This document shows positions 28,160-36,905 of a stretch of 64,000 nucleotides of DNA, piece after piece. This DNA comes from Amycolatopsis acidicola. GTDB taxonomy: Bacteria; Actinomycetota; Actinomycetes; Mycobacteriales; Pseudonocardiaceae. The stretch spans positions 1 through 64,000 of the forward strand of contig NZ_VMNW02000010.1 of the NCBI RefSeq assembly GCF_007713735.2, in the 5' to 3' direction. Under the pieces are notes generated by a model. That model made no database searches. It saw only the letters and a program-made list of their open reading frames with translations, and was not told the DNA's origin. Position numbers and translations under genes: made by a program. Numbering within the stretch: position 1 is the first letter of the stretch; each line of letters opens with the position of its first letter.

Positions 28160-29362
28160 ATGAACACCACCGCCGACCTCACCCCCGACACCGCGCGCGC
28201 CCGCATGGTCGATCACGTCCGCCACGCCGGATTCGCCGAAAACCCCGCCGTCGAAGAGGCCCTGCGCACCGTGCCCCGCCACCAGTTCGTGCCCGCGGCC
28301 ACCATCGCCGACGCCTACGCCAACGCCGCCGTGATCACCAAACGCGCCGCGGACGGCTCCGCCCTCAGCTGCGCCTCCGTGCCCACCGTCGTCGCCATGA
28401 TGCTCGACCAACTCGACGTCCACCCCGGCCACACCATCCTCGAAATCGGCGCCGGCACCGGCTACAACGCCGCTCTCCTCGCCCACCTGACCGGCCCCAC
28501 CGGGCACGTCACCAGCATCGACATCGACCCCGACGTCACCGCAGGCGCCCGCCACAACCTCGACACCACCGGAAACACTCACGTCACCGTCCTCACCCGC
28601 GACGGCACCCTCGGCGCCCCCGAACACGCGCCCTACGACCGCATCATCGTCACCGTCGGTGCCTTCGACATCCCCAAAACCTGGACCCAGCAAATCGCCC
28701 CCGACGGCCGCCTCGTCGTCCCCCTGCGCTGGCGCGGACAAACCCGCAGCCTCGCCCTCACCCACCACGGCAACGAACTACGGTCCGACTCCGCCCGGCT
28801 CTGCGGATTCGTCCCCATGATCGGCCACGACACCGAACACTCCACCCACCTCGACCCCGACGGCCACGTCACCCTCCACTGGGACCCCGACCAAACCCTC
28901 AACCCCGACACACTCCACGGCGTCCTCGCCACCCCGAAAACCGAAGCATGGTCCGGAATCACCATCACCGGCACCGAATCCTACGACGGGATCTGGCTCC
29001 GCCTCACCGGAACCGAACCCGGCACCTGCCGACTCACCACCCACCCCACGACCGTCCACACCGGACTCTGCACGCCAGCCAACCCCTCCCGCACACCAGC
29101 CCTCGCCGAACACGACTCCCTCGCCTACCTCACCCACCGCCGCATCAACCACGGACCACAAACAGGACGCTACGAACTCGGCGCCACCGGACACGGAACC
29201 CGCGGACCCGCACTCGCACAACGATTAAGTGCTGCCGTCAAGGCGTGGGGCACCACACGGAATGACACCCCGACCATCACCATCTCCCCCAAGACCAACC
29301 GCGCCGGGAAACCCCTATCCATCACCAAAAACTGGACCTACCTCACAGTGAACACGGATTGA
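28160..29362 (+). CDS. FxLD-system methyltransferase (PIMT-like)
   Basis: A 400-residue protein. Residues 25-225 resemble protein-L-isoaspartate O-methyltransferase: VPRHQFVP (38-45), SVPTVVAMML, motif I ILEIGAGTGYNAALL (93-107), and DRIIVTVGAFDIP. The C-terminal 180 residues form the extra domain of lanthipeptide-associated PIMT homologues. Homologues methylate an Asp in the modified peptide, which then collapses to succinimide and isoAsp. The Asp-rich core here offers targets. ATG 28160 has GGAAGGA upstream; an in-frame ATG at 28112 overlapping the lanC stop is the alternative. Confidence 0.85.
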   Translation: MNTTADLTPDTARARMVDHVRHAGFAENPAVEEALRTVPRHQFVPAATIADAYANAAVITKRAADGSALSCASVPTVVAMMLDQLDVHPGHTILEIGAGTGYNAALLAHLTGPTGHVTSIDIDPDVTAGARHNLDTTGNTHVTVLTRDGTLGAPEHAPYDRIIVTVGAFDIPKTWTQQIAPDGRLVVPLRWRGQTRSLALTHHGNELRSDSARLCGFVPMIGHDTEHSTHLDPDGHVTLHWDPDQTLNPDTLHGVLATPKTEAWSGITITGTESYDGIWLRLTGTEPGTCRLTTHPTTVHTGLCTPANPSRTPALAEHDSLAYLTHRRINHGPQTGRYELGATGHGTRGPALAQRLSAAVKAWGTTRNDTPTITISPKTNRAGKPLSITKNWTYLTVNTD

Positions 29363-29469
29363 GTGCGGTCCGCCGCCATGAACTCCTTTCACCGCAAACA
29401 AGGCCACAGCTCCGACCACAGGCCGGCTTTGAGCTGCCGGGAAGATTTCGGACAGTGAGTTTTGGTTTC

Positions 29470-30354
29470 TCAGGCTGCCTGGTGTTGGTTGATCCAGTCG
29501 GATTCCACTTCATTCGGTGTGCGGTATCCGAGTGCTGAGTGAAGTCGGATCTGATTGTAGCGTAGTTCGATGTAGCGGGTGATATCGCGTCGGGCATCTT
29601 CTCTGGTGGGATACTGCACGCGGTGGACGCGCTCATTCTTCAGGGTTCCGTTGAATGATTCCGCCCAGGCGTTATCGTAGCAAATCCCCGTGCGCCCGGC
29701 CGAGCGGCGAATCCGCAGGTTCGCGGCCACTGCCGCGAATTCCGCGGACACATATTGCGCGCCGCGGTCGGCATGGAAGACGGTGATGCCGGCTACCGTA
29801 CTGACGTTGCGTGCCGCCCGCTGTAGCGCTTCGATGACGAGCGTGGCACGCATATGGTCGGCCATCGTGTATCCGACGACTTTCTTGGAATAACAGTCGA
29901 GAACCGTCGCTCAATACAACCAGCCCTCACCGGTACGGATGTATGTGATGTCGCCGATCAGTTTCACGCCAGGCCGGTCGGCGGTGAAGTCACCGCCCAC
30001 AAGGTCCGGCAGGCCGCCAGCGTCACCAGCGATAGTGGTGACGGGCCGGAACGGGCGTGGCTGGCAGGCCACCAGGTCCAGCTGGCGCATGAGCGAGCGG
30101 ACGGTCTCCGGGGCCACTCGGGTGCCCCAGCGCGCCAGCTGCGCGTGGATGCGGCGATAACCGTAGGTGCCGTCGGAATACTCGAACGCGAACGTCACCT
30201 GCGCTGCGAGAATGTCCCGCCGTGCGGCGGTATCCGACCGTGGCCGCGTCTTCCAATGGTAGTAACCCGACCGGGAGACCTTCGCCCACCGGCACATGGA
30301 CATGACCGGGTAGTTGCCTTCCTCGGATTCGATGAACGCGTACTTGACGGTCAC
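29470..30354 (-). pseudogene. IS3 orfB transposase with in-frame stop
   Basis: The frame encodes a DDE integrase-like transposase: YGYRRIHAQLARWG, GDITYIRTGEGWLY, then after a TGA (29911-29913) ATVLDCYSKKVVGYT, FHADRGAQY, and SFNGTLKNE with the final Glu. One premature stop in the middle of the catalytic core (Leu to stop) disables it. All three DDE residues are otherwise present. GTG 30354 is the likely start, overlapping the orfA stop as usual for IS3. Confidence 0.88.
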
Positions 30355-30387
30355 CGGAACTTCTTCGCGAAGAAGGCCGCGGCGGGT

Positions 30388-31548
30388 TCAACCGGTCGAC
30401 GCAACGGTTGCATTGAGTCTATCAGAAGGCGTTTCGTAGCCGAGGGTTTTCCGTGGGCGGGTGTTGAGTTTCCGGGCGATGACGTCGAGGGCGGTCTGGG
30501 TGTAGCTGGAGAGGTCGGCTCCTTTGGGGAAGTACTGCCGTAGCAGGCCGTTGGTGTTCTCGTTCGATCCGCGCTGCCATGGGCTTTTCGGGTCGCAGAA
30601 GAAGACCTTGACGTTGGTGGCGATGGTGAAACGGTTGTGGTCAGCCATTTCGGTGCCCCGGTCCCAGGTCAGTGAGGTCATCAGCTCGGTGGGGAGGCGT
30701 TTGACTTGGCGGGTCAGACAGGTCACCACGCTGGTGGTGTCCTTGCCCGGTACGCGGACCAGGACGACGTAGCGGGAGTGCCGTTCCACGAGCGTGGCGA
30801 TATGGCTGTTATTCGCGCCCGTGATCAAATCCCCCTCCCACGCACCAGGAATCGCGCGGTCAGCGACCTCGGCGGGACGCTGACGAATGGATACCGCGTC
30901 GCGGATCTGACCTCGCTGCTGTCCCGCGGTGCTGGCCTTTTTCGCTCGCCTCATGGTGCGTCGCCGCCGCAGGTGGTGCGCGAGTTCCTTCTTCAGCACA
31001 CCCCGGGCCTGAATGAAGAGGCTGCGGTAGATGGTCTCGTGCGACACGTACATAGCCTCTCCGGGCGAGTAGCGGCGCGCAAGCCAACCGGCGATCTGCT
31101 CCGGAGACCAGTCCTCGGCGAGCTTGCCGGCGACGACATCACGCAACCGCGGGTTGCGCTGCAGCAGACAGGGTTTCGGCCGTCTCGCGGTGCCCCAGGC
31201 CCGCTCATCAGCGCGCGCCGCGCGGTAGTGTTCCCGGCCACCGTTGCGGCCCACCTCCCGGCTGATCGTCGACGGCGCCCGCGTCAACCTGGCCGCGATC
31301 TGCCGGAACGACTCGTCGCGCGCCAGACCCCGCGAGATTTCCTCCCGCTCTCTCAACGACAGCGTCGTATCGGCCCGTTTCCGTTGCGAGGGAACGAAAC
31401 CTCCGTTCGCTGCCACGACACCATGAATCGAACCCGGGACCTTGCCCAGCGCCCGCCCGATCTCACTGAGCGACTGCCCCTCCTTCCACCGCCGCCAGAC
31501 CTCCCGCTTCTGCGCGTCCGACATCCCCGGTCGCCCGATCCTCGCCAC
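30388..31548 (-). CDS. IS30-family transposase
   Basis: A 386-residue transposase. It has an N-terminal HTH (RRWKEGQSLSEIGRALGK), a second HTH (IAARLTRAPSTISREV), and the IS30 DDE core with GAWEGDLITG (first Asp), TWDRGTEMADH (second Asp) and PWQRGSNENTNGLLRQYFP (Glu). The start is GTG 31548 with a GGAGG box; ATG 31524 is an alternative. Its stop codon lies within the terminal inverted repeat. All catalytic residues are present, so it may be active. Confidence 0.9.
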   Translation of the reverse strand: MARIGRPGMSDAQKREVWRRWKEGQSLSEIGRALGKVPGSIHGVVAANGGFVPSQRKRADTTLSLREREEISRGLARDESFRQIAARLTRAPSTISREVGRNGGREHYRAARADERAWGTARRPKPCLLQRNPRLRDVVAGKLAEDWSPEQIAGWLARRYSPGEAMYVSHETIYRSLFIQARGVLKKELAHHLRRRRTMRRAKKASTAGQQRGQIRDAVSIRQRPAEVADRAIPGAWEGDLITGANNSHIATLVERHSRYVVLVRVPGKDTTSVVTCLTRQVKRLPTELMTSLTWDRGTEMADHNRFTIATNVKVFFCDPKSPWQRGSNENTNGLLRQYFPKGADLSSYTQTALDVIARKLNTRPRKTLGYETPSDRLNATVASTG

Positions 31549-31603
31549 CCCTGCAACACCTCCGAAGTGCCTTTCTACCTCAGGTGTTGCACCGACCGGT
31601 TGA
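30388..31603 (-). mobile_element. IS30-family element inserted in IS3 orfA
   Basis: About 1216 bp bounded by imperfect inverted repeats that begin TCAACCGGTCG at both ends (left from 30388, right to 31603), continuing with GCAAC on both sides. It carries one IS30 transposase gene. The insertion splits the IS3 orfA coding end: residues ending ENEFLGK lie on the right, and AAAFFAKKFR and the stop on the left. Confidence 0.85.
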
Positions 31604-31873
31604 GACCACCGCCGATTTTCCCAGGAACTCGTTCTCCTGCCCCAACTCACGAACACGCCGCTCCAGCTCTTTCAACCGGGCACGGTCCGAAACCGGCAAT
31701 TCCTCATCCTCGGCAGGATGAGTCTCACGATACTTCTTCACCCAGTTCCCGAGAGTCTGCTCCAGCACCCCCAACTCGCGCGCCACCTCAGTGGTCGAGC
31801 GTGACCGCTCGACCACTTCCTTCGCGGCCACCTCCCGGAACTCCGGCGAATACCGCGAACGTTTCTGCCCCAC
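31604..31873 (-). pseudogene. IS3 orfA, 5' part, cut by IS30
   Basis: The sequence encodes the helix-turn-helix and leucine-zipper part of an IS3 orfA (SPEFREVAAKEVVERSRS, TLGNWVKKYRE, LERRVRELGQENEFL). Its last residues, AAAFFAKKFR, lie at about 30351-30387 beyond the nested IS30. GTG 31873 is the probable start. Confidence 0.85.
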
Positions 31874-31935
31874 AATGACTCCCGTCAGTCAACCCCAATT
31901 CTACGTTGGGGCCACTGTCCGAGAACCTCCCGGCA

Positions 31936-32541
31936 CCTCAGCTGGATGCCGTACTGGGCGGAGAGTGGTGGCGGGAGATCTATCTGTCATCGACATCTAC
32001 GTCACCGGCCGTGGCGGATATCGCGCACGGCTATGCCCAGCGAATTCAGGAGCGAACTGGTTGTGCAGCGACTCTCATCCCGGTTCGGGATCGCGCTCAC
32101 AAGCAGCCGCTGTATTGGCTCGTACACTTCACCCGCCATCCAGATGGCCTTTGGTGGATACGTGACGCCGCGGCGAGGGCCGCCGCAGAGTGGCGCCGAT
32201 ACTGCAGCCCTCCGCCCGACACCGAACAGGACGGCTTGTTCTCTCTCGAGGACCCTTTTCCGGCAGAAGAGGAAGAACGCCAGGCAACCTGGGTCGACAT
32301 CATCGAGGGTCACGCGCGCGACGTACTTGGTGCACGCGGCCGGATCAGCCTACCCGAGGATGCGTACGAACTGTTCGGCTACGAGACGTTCGGACAGGCA
32401 TGGGATAAGCATCTGAGGCAAGCGCTGTTCCGACTCTTCCAGGAAGGCATCCTGGAACCCAGGCCATACGCACGAGGCATCGAGAAATACAACGGCATCC
32501 GGCCCCAACCGTCGACAGCAGATGCGCCTGATGAACGTTGA
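31936..32541 (+). pseudogene. IS3-truncated TcmP-like protein, C-terminal part
   Basis: About 201 residues are read directly from the IS3 end with no native start. The segment PLYWLVHFTRHPDGLWWIRDA corresponds to the conserved YLVFGTNH..GLEKMKDS segment of the intact TcmP downstream, followed by a winged-helix-like C-terminal domain (GYETFGQAWDKHLRQALF). The N-terminal three-Cys-partner region is missing. Start codons inside the IS could allow a fusion product. Confidence 0.65.
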
Positions 32542-32624
32542 GCTGGAAGCTCGTGCCCGGTAACGTGATGGACAAATACTCACTGGTGTGCCAGCGTCAC
32601 AGACGGTGACATGAGGGGGTTGGA

Positions 32625-33713
32625 GTGCCCGTCGACGGCCCGGTGCCTTGGGAACGGCCAGACCACACAGCGGCAAAGCACGATATCTACCGCCGCTACC
32701 TCGAACGCTGGTTCCCGATCCTGCTAGGCGGCTCCAAGGCCTACAAGTCGGCCACCTACGCCGAAGGCTTTGCCGGCCCCGGCGTTTACGTGGGCGGATA
32801 TCCCGGTTCTCCGATCATCGCGATCGAGGCACTTCTCAAGCAGGTACCGAATCCCGAGCCTGTCGTGAAGATGATCTTCGTGGACGACGACCCCAGATGT
32901 ACAAAGATGCTTCGCGAGCAACTGAACAGCAAGTTTCCGACACGCCCGCGCAGCCGGGAGAAGCTGCCGATCAGCATCGAACTCGGGACCTGCGTCGACA
33001 AGCTCGAGCCCCAACTCGACGCGATGGATGCCTGGGAACAACCGATTCTCGCTGTACTCGATTCCTGGGGCAACGTCCCGGTCACTTACCGGCTTTTGCA
33101 ACGCCTCGCCCGTAACCAGTCGTCGGAAGTCATCATCACCCTCGGTACGCAGCACTTCATCCGCTTTGTCTCCAAGATGGGACCGGGCGCGGATGAAGTC
33201 TTCGGGGGTGACCCGAACTGGCGCCGGATCGACACTATGGCTACGGGCCAGGCGAAGCGTCAGCACATCCTCACCTGTTACCGGCAAACTCTGTCCAAGG
33301 CGGGCTTCAAATACCTGCTCGATTTCGAGCTGGTCGACAGACGTGGCGAGTCCCTTTACCTTGTCTTCGGAACAAACCACCGCCGCGGCCTGGAGAAGAT
33401 GAAGGACTCGGCGTGGGAGGTCGATCGGGTCTACGGTGTCGGTTTCCGCGACCCTCGCGACGAGCAAGCCGAGACACTGTTCGAGCTGACAGACCCTGCC
33501 TTGGCACCGCTAGGCCGGTTGCTACTCGCGCGCCTGAAGAACGAGCCCAAAGCCAGCGTCAGGGTGGAGACCCTGCGTGATTTCGCCTTGTTCGACACGG
33601 TTTACCGGCCGGAGCACGTTATCCGCACCCTGAAGGGTTTAAGAGACAACGGGTTGGTCGAGAGTGATCGATCGGGCCTGTATCGCAGTAGTTTTGTACG
33701 CCTGGCCCGCTAG
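32625..33713 (+). CDS. tcmP: Three-Cys-motif partner protein TcmP
   Basis: A 362-residue protein starting at GTG 32625 after a GAGGGGGTTGGA box. It shows the TcmP pattern: an N-terminal HTAAKHDIYRRYLERWFPI, EGFAGPGVYVGG with GSP, a Rossmann-like IFVDDD, LDSWGN, and late YLVFGTNHRRGLEKMKDSAW. A C-terminal winged-helix follows. TcmP proteins occur next to three-Cys-motif DUF5131 proteins, as here (convergent, 3 nt apart). The biochemical activity is unknown. Mobile context and duplication suggest a conflict or defence role. Confidence 0.85.
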   Translation: MPVDGPVPWERPDHTAAKHDIYRRYLERWFPILLGGSKAYKSATYAEGFAGPGVYVGGYPGSPIIAIEALLKQVPNPEPVVKMIFVDDDPRCTKMLREQLNSKFPTRPRSREKLPISIELGTCVDKLEPQLDAMDAWEQPILAVLDSWGNVPVTYRLLQRLARNQSSEVIITLGTQHFIRFVSKMGPGADEVFGGDPNWRRIDTMATGQAKRQHILTCYRQTLSKAGFKYLLDFELVDRRGESLYLVFGTNHRRGLEKMKDSAWEVDRVYGVGFRDPRDEQAETLFELTDPALAPLGRLLLARLKNEPKASVRVETLRDFALFDTVYRPEHVIRTLKGLRDNGLVESDRSGLYRSSFVRLAR

Positions 33714-33716
33714 CTC

Positions 33717-34481
33717 TCACTCGCCAGCCATCGCAACTTCTGTCTGACGAACTGGCATTTCGTCATGCGTGCGTCCATCCAGCTCGCGCCCCAGCGACTT
33801 AGGCCGGATTCCACCCCACTGCTTGTGGAAGAACGGAACCCCGGCATCGGCACAGGCGTCTCGGACACCACGTACCCATTCGGCATTGCAGGGTCGCGCC
33901 CGCGAGCCCGACTCGCCCCCGGTGATGACCCAGCCGATACCCGACAGCGACAGACCCGGCAGAGGAGCAAGCAACGGCTCAGCGGAGATGAACCTGACTG
34001 CGGCAGGAACCTCACGCAGATGCTCCACCCGGACCAACTGCGCCTCGTTCTCAACCGAGACACCCATCCACAGGTTGTCCGGCCAGTCCAACTTGTTTGC
34101 CAGGCGACGTAACTTCAGCGAGCGCTTCGTAAGCATCTGATACGTATGCTGTGGCGTCTCAGCGATGACTGCGAAAACGTCCCTGATGAACCCAACAGGC
34201 ACCTTGGCATGGAACAAGTCCGACATCGAATTGACGAACACCAGCCGCGGCTGCCGCCATCGGTACGGAAGCGCCAACGCTTCCCGATGCAACGCGACAC
34301 CGAATCCCGGACCTGACGTCCTCGGATTGCCGTCCGTTTGATACTTCGCCGCACCCATACCCTTCAAGCGCTTAGCAAGAGCCAGGGCATAACAATTATC
34401 GCACCCGTCCGACACCCGGTCGCAACCTGTCGTCGGGTTCCAGGTCGCCTCTGTCCACTCGATCGAACTACGGTCGGCCAC
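33717..34481 (-). CDS. DUF5131 (Gp37/Gp68-like) three-Cys-motif protein
   Basis: A 254-residue protein. It opens with SSIEWTEATWNPTTGC and the three-Cys cluster C20, C27, C30 (GCDRVSDGCDNCYA), reminiscent of a radical-SAM [4Fe-4S] site. Downstream motifs include NSMSDLFH, LTKR, WMGVSVEN, and WVITGGESG. GTG 34481 was chosen because GAGGAG lies about 9 nt upstream and the conserved region starts at once. An upstream start at 34517 is possible. It is the cognate partner type of TcmP. Confidence 0.88.
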   Translation of the reverse strand: MADRSSIEWTEATWNPTTGCDRVSDGCDNCYALALAKRLKGMGAAKYQTDGNPRTSGPGFGVALHREALALPYRWRQPRLVFVNSMSDLFHAKVPVGFIRDVFAVIAETPQHTYQMLTKRSLKLRRLANKLDWPDNLWMGVSVENEAQLVRVEHLREVPAAVRFISAEPLLAPLPGLSLSGIGWVITGGESGSRARPCNAEWVRGVRDACADAGVPFFHKQWGGIRPKSLGRELDGRTHDEMPVRQTEVAMAGE

Positions 34482-34517
34482 GTCCAACCACTCCTCACGC
34501 AGATCAGACCCGAACAC

Positions 34518-35016
34518 TAGACGTCACAACACCGACACCCATCAAGCGGCCCCCAAGCATCGGCCGGACCCATATCTGACCCCCTCCAAGGACGCCATTA
34601 GAGTAGAACACGCGTTCGACAGAAACAAGATGTCGCAGCTCGGAGTCCTGCAGCCGCAAACCTAAGCACAATGGCCAGACCGCGGGCGGGCCCGCCACGG
34701 TGAACCGGACCGCCACCCCGCAGTCGGCGTGCTGCAGCAGCTACGGGGAGGCGCGCAATTCGTACTCCAGCCAGCTCGCGCCGAGCCTGGGCACCAGAAC
34801 CACCGGAACACGACGGCGATGACATTGGTCAGCTTGCCGCGGGTCAGCACTTCCAGCATCAGCGCCAGGGCCGTTCCGTCAGGTTCCCGCCGTCGTTGCC
34901 GCGCGACGTGAAACCACCACTCCCGGCGCCGCCCAGCCGGAGCGCGGTGCAGTCGTGGCTCGCGTCCGGGCCCGGCCTTCCGGACCCGCACGATCACCGC
35001 GGCTCCGGCGTCGACA
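34518..35016. other. Stretch without a convincing gene
   Basis: Several short open frames exist, but none has family similarity or a ribosome-binding site. The part before 35017 probably holds degraded sequence that once encoded the N-terminal half of the LysR gene, or a junction. Confidence 0.4.
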
Positions 35017-35655
35017 TTGACGACGCGCCACTGTGCACAAGAATCGGGAACGCCGGATCTCCGTCTCGTGGTGTCCCGCCTCCTCGCCGGCTACCGGCAA
35101 ACCCACCCGGGCACGCGGTGGTCGCTGGTCACCTCGCTGCGCGGTGCCATGATCGACGGTCTGCGCGATGGCCAGTTCGACCTGGCCATCTGCGAGGCAC
35201 AGAACGAGGACGACATCACCAATACACCCCTGATGCGCGAACCACTTCACCTCGCCCTGCCCAGCGGCCACCCGCGCGCCGACAAGGCTCCCATGCGTCC
35301 AGCCGACCTGGCCGGAATCCCGTACATCGGCCTGCACCGCAGCATGGGCACTTCAGCCGAAGCGCAACGATTCTTCGCCGCCGGCGAGGCACACCCCGCG
35401 CCGGTCGTCGAAGTGAACGACACACACCTGGTCCCGCACCTGGTCTCGACACTGACCGGCTTCGGCATCACCCCCGCGTCCGTCACCCCGGCGGGCGCCC
35501 CCGTCGTCACCGTCGACACCGAGCCCGGCCTAACCCGGCAGATTTCCCTCGCCCACCTGACAACCAGGACGTTGCCGCCCGCCACGGATTCATTCGTGGC
35601 TTTCCTCACCGAGCGATGGCAAGCAGCGCGTGATGGTCGAAGCGGCACGTCATGA
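35017..35655 (+). pseudogene. LysR-type effector domain without DNA-binding domain
   Basis: About 212 residues match only the LysR substrate-binding half: LLAGYRQTHPGTRW, LRDGQFDLAI, MREPLHLALPSGHP, then a hinge and FGITPASV, ending FVAFLTERWQA. The winged helix and linker of about 90 residues are absent. The first possible start is TTG 35017 without a good ribosome-binding site. Without the HTH it cannot regulate in the usual way, so it is scored as a truncated gene. Its 3' end overlaps the start of repeat copy B. Confidence 0.75.
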
Positions 35656-35733
35656 ACGCCAAGCTCGCAGGGCGTCGCCAGGTTCGTCACAATGACGATG
35701 GGGCTGGTCATCGGGCTCACGTTTTTGTTCGGG
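35639..35733 (+). repeat. Long direct repeat, copy B (dead start of a DUF2637 gene)
   Basis: 95 bp matching 10799-10892 with four substitutions and one extra A after the fourth codon. The extra base puts the DUF2637 frame out of phase. Similarity stops sharply at both ends. It is a decayed fragment of the 5' end of a DUF2637 gene, in the same orientation as copy A. Confidence 0.9.
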
Positions 35734-35972
35734 CTTTCCCGACGAGCCACCGGACCCAAGGACTGCGGCTCCATGTCCATGCCTTCGATACCTGTCCCAC
35801 CAGCGCTCGTCGTTGTGGAAGGCGGGTTCCACGTGTCGAGCGCGGCTGGTGTCGCGTCGGGACGGTTCAAGTCGAGTCTTCGGCTGCGCCCGCCCGCCTC
35901 CTTGTAACGCTCGATACGGCTGAGCAAACGTCTCGAAGGACGGCGCCCCAAGGCCCCCTTCGTCCAGCGCGG
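35734..35972. other. Island to catabolic-cluster boundary, no gene
   Basis: No convincing frame is seen between the end of repeat copy B and the stop of the DUF6282 gene. It is the junction between mobile, defence-type DNA and the metabolic cluster. Confidence 0.4.
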
Positions 35973-36875
35973 TCAGACGGAGATGCCGAGCAGCTCCGCG
36001 GGTTTGCGGCTCGCCATGTGGACGAGGTCCTTTTCCGCGACCTCGCCTTCCGACCACAGGCGTTCGAGGAAGTTCGCGAAGCCGGGGACCGGGTCCGGGA
36101 TTCCTTTCATGAACCCGTAATCGGTCGCGAGCACGCAGCGTCCGGCGCCCACGGCGTAGATCATCTCGGCGGCCTGCAGGGGTGATTTCGCCGTGGCGCC
36201 GGCGACGCCGTCGTGGCAGAGCATGGCGGTGAACTCGATGGTGGCGCCGAGATCGGCGAGTTCCACGCATTGGGCGGCGGTGAGCTTCGGTCCCGCGGCG
36301 GGTTCACCGGCGTGGGTCACGAGTACCTTGCCCCGCCGGGCGAACTCGCGGATGACGCCGTAGTGCTCGGCGGCCGAAGTGTGTCCCGTGGCGAGGATCG
36401 CGTCGTGCTGGCGGACCAGCTCGAAGATCTGGTGGACGTCGTCAACGGGTTTCCCGGCCTCGTCGATCACCGCGATCCCCGGGCCGGGGTGGCCGGTGAT
36501 GTTCCCGCCCTCGATGTCGTTCACGCTGTGCAGGGTGGGCAGCCAGACGATCTTCGCCCCCATCCGGAGCGCGGCGTCGACCGCGTCGATGTTCAGGCCA
36601 CCCGAGATGTAATCGGTGCAGATCCCCGAAAACAGCCTCAGCTCGGGGAAAATCTCGTTCAGCGCGGAGACGAGTGCCGTCGAGGCGAAGCTGTGGGACT
36701 TCAGCACCGCTCCGGCCTGACCGCTCGCGATGGCGGCCTTCGCCGATTCGATGGGCGACGTGCCCGTCCGGCAGTCGACCCCGTTCTCGATGGCCTGGCC
36801 GCCGAGGTGATCGGGCCGGAAGTGGCAATGCAGGTCGATCGAGTTTTCGATCTGGAATCCAGTCATCTCACACAT
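35973..36875 (-). CDS. DUF6282 amidohydrolase-superfamily protein
   Basis: A 300-residue protein with a metal-dependent hydrolase layout. It has an N-terminal HxH-type DLHCHFRPDH, AVLKSH (Lys), LPTLH, ATGHTSA, VTHAGEP, and a late Asp in LATDYGF. It probably acts on a cyclic amide, lactone or carboxylated substrate in the cytoplasm. It follows the alcohol dehydrogenase gene by 30 nt in the same direction and is the last gene of that operon. The substrate is unknown. Confidence 0.82.
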   Translation of the reverse strand: MCEMTGFQIENSIDLHCHFRPDHLGGQAIENGVDCRTGTSPIESAKAAIASGQAGAVLKSHSFASTALVSALNEIFPELRLFSGICTDYISGGLNIDAVDAALRMGAKIVWLPTLHSVNDIEGGNITGHPGPGIAVIDEAGKPVDDVHQIFELVRQHDAILATGHTSAAEHYGVIREFARRGKVLVTHAGEPAAGPKLTAAQCVELADLGATIEFTAMLCHDGVAGATAKSPLQAAEMIYAVGAGRCVLATDYGFMKGIPDPVPGFANFLERLWSEGEVAEKDLVHMASRKPAELLGISV

Positions 36876-36905
36876 CTCCGTTGAAGTGAAGGCCGGCTGG
36901 GGGTT

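Larger units (their letters stand above)
29435..31935 (-). mobile_element. IS3-family element, interrupted by IS30
   Basis: The terminal inverted repeats match TGCCGGGA-R-G-W-T-Y-TCGGACAGTG: left end from 29435, right end to 31935. Removing the nested IS30 leaves about 1285 bp, normal for IS3. It carries orfA and orfB on the minus strand, both broken. The right end cuts into a TcmP gene, and no 5' half of that gene is visible on the left side, so the insertion was accompanied by a deletion or rearrangement. Confidence 0.85.

Noticed and set aside
26952..28768. Long minus-strand frames opposite LanC and the methyltransferase
   Set aside because: Gly/Val/Ala-rich shadows of highly biased codon use on the other strand.
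34662..34997. 111-codon minus-strand frame between the DUF5131 and LysR genes
   Set aside because: No similarity, no ribosome-binding site, Arg/Trp-rich composition. It may be degraded DNA.
10799..35733. The 94-bp repeats as clean attL/attR of the adjacent serine recombinase
   Set aside because: The copies differ at five positions, and the recombinase gene lies outside the interval they define. A simple att pair is therefore not supported, and they are reported only as a relic boundary.
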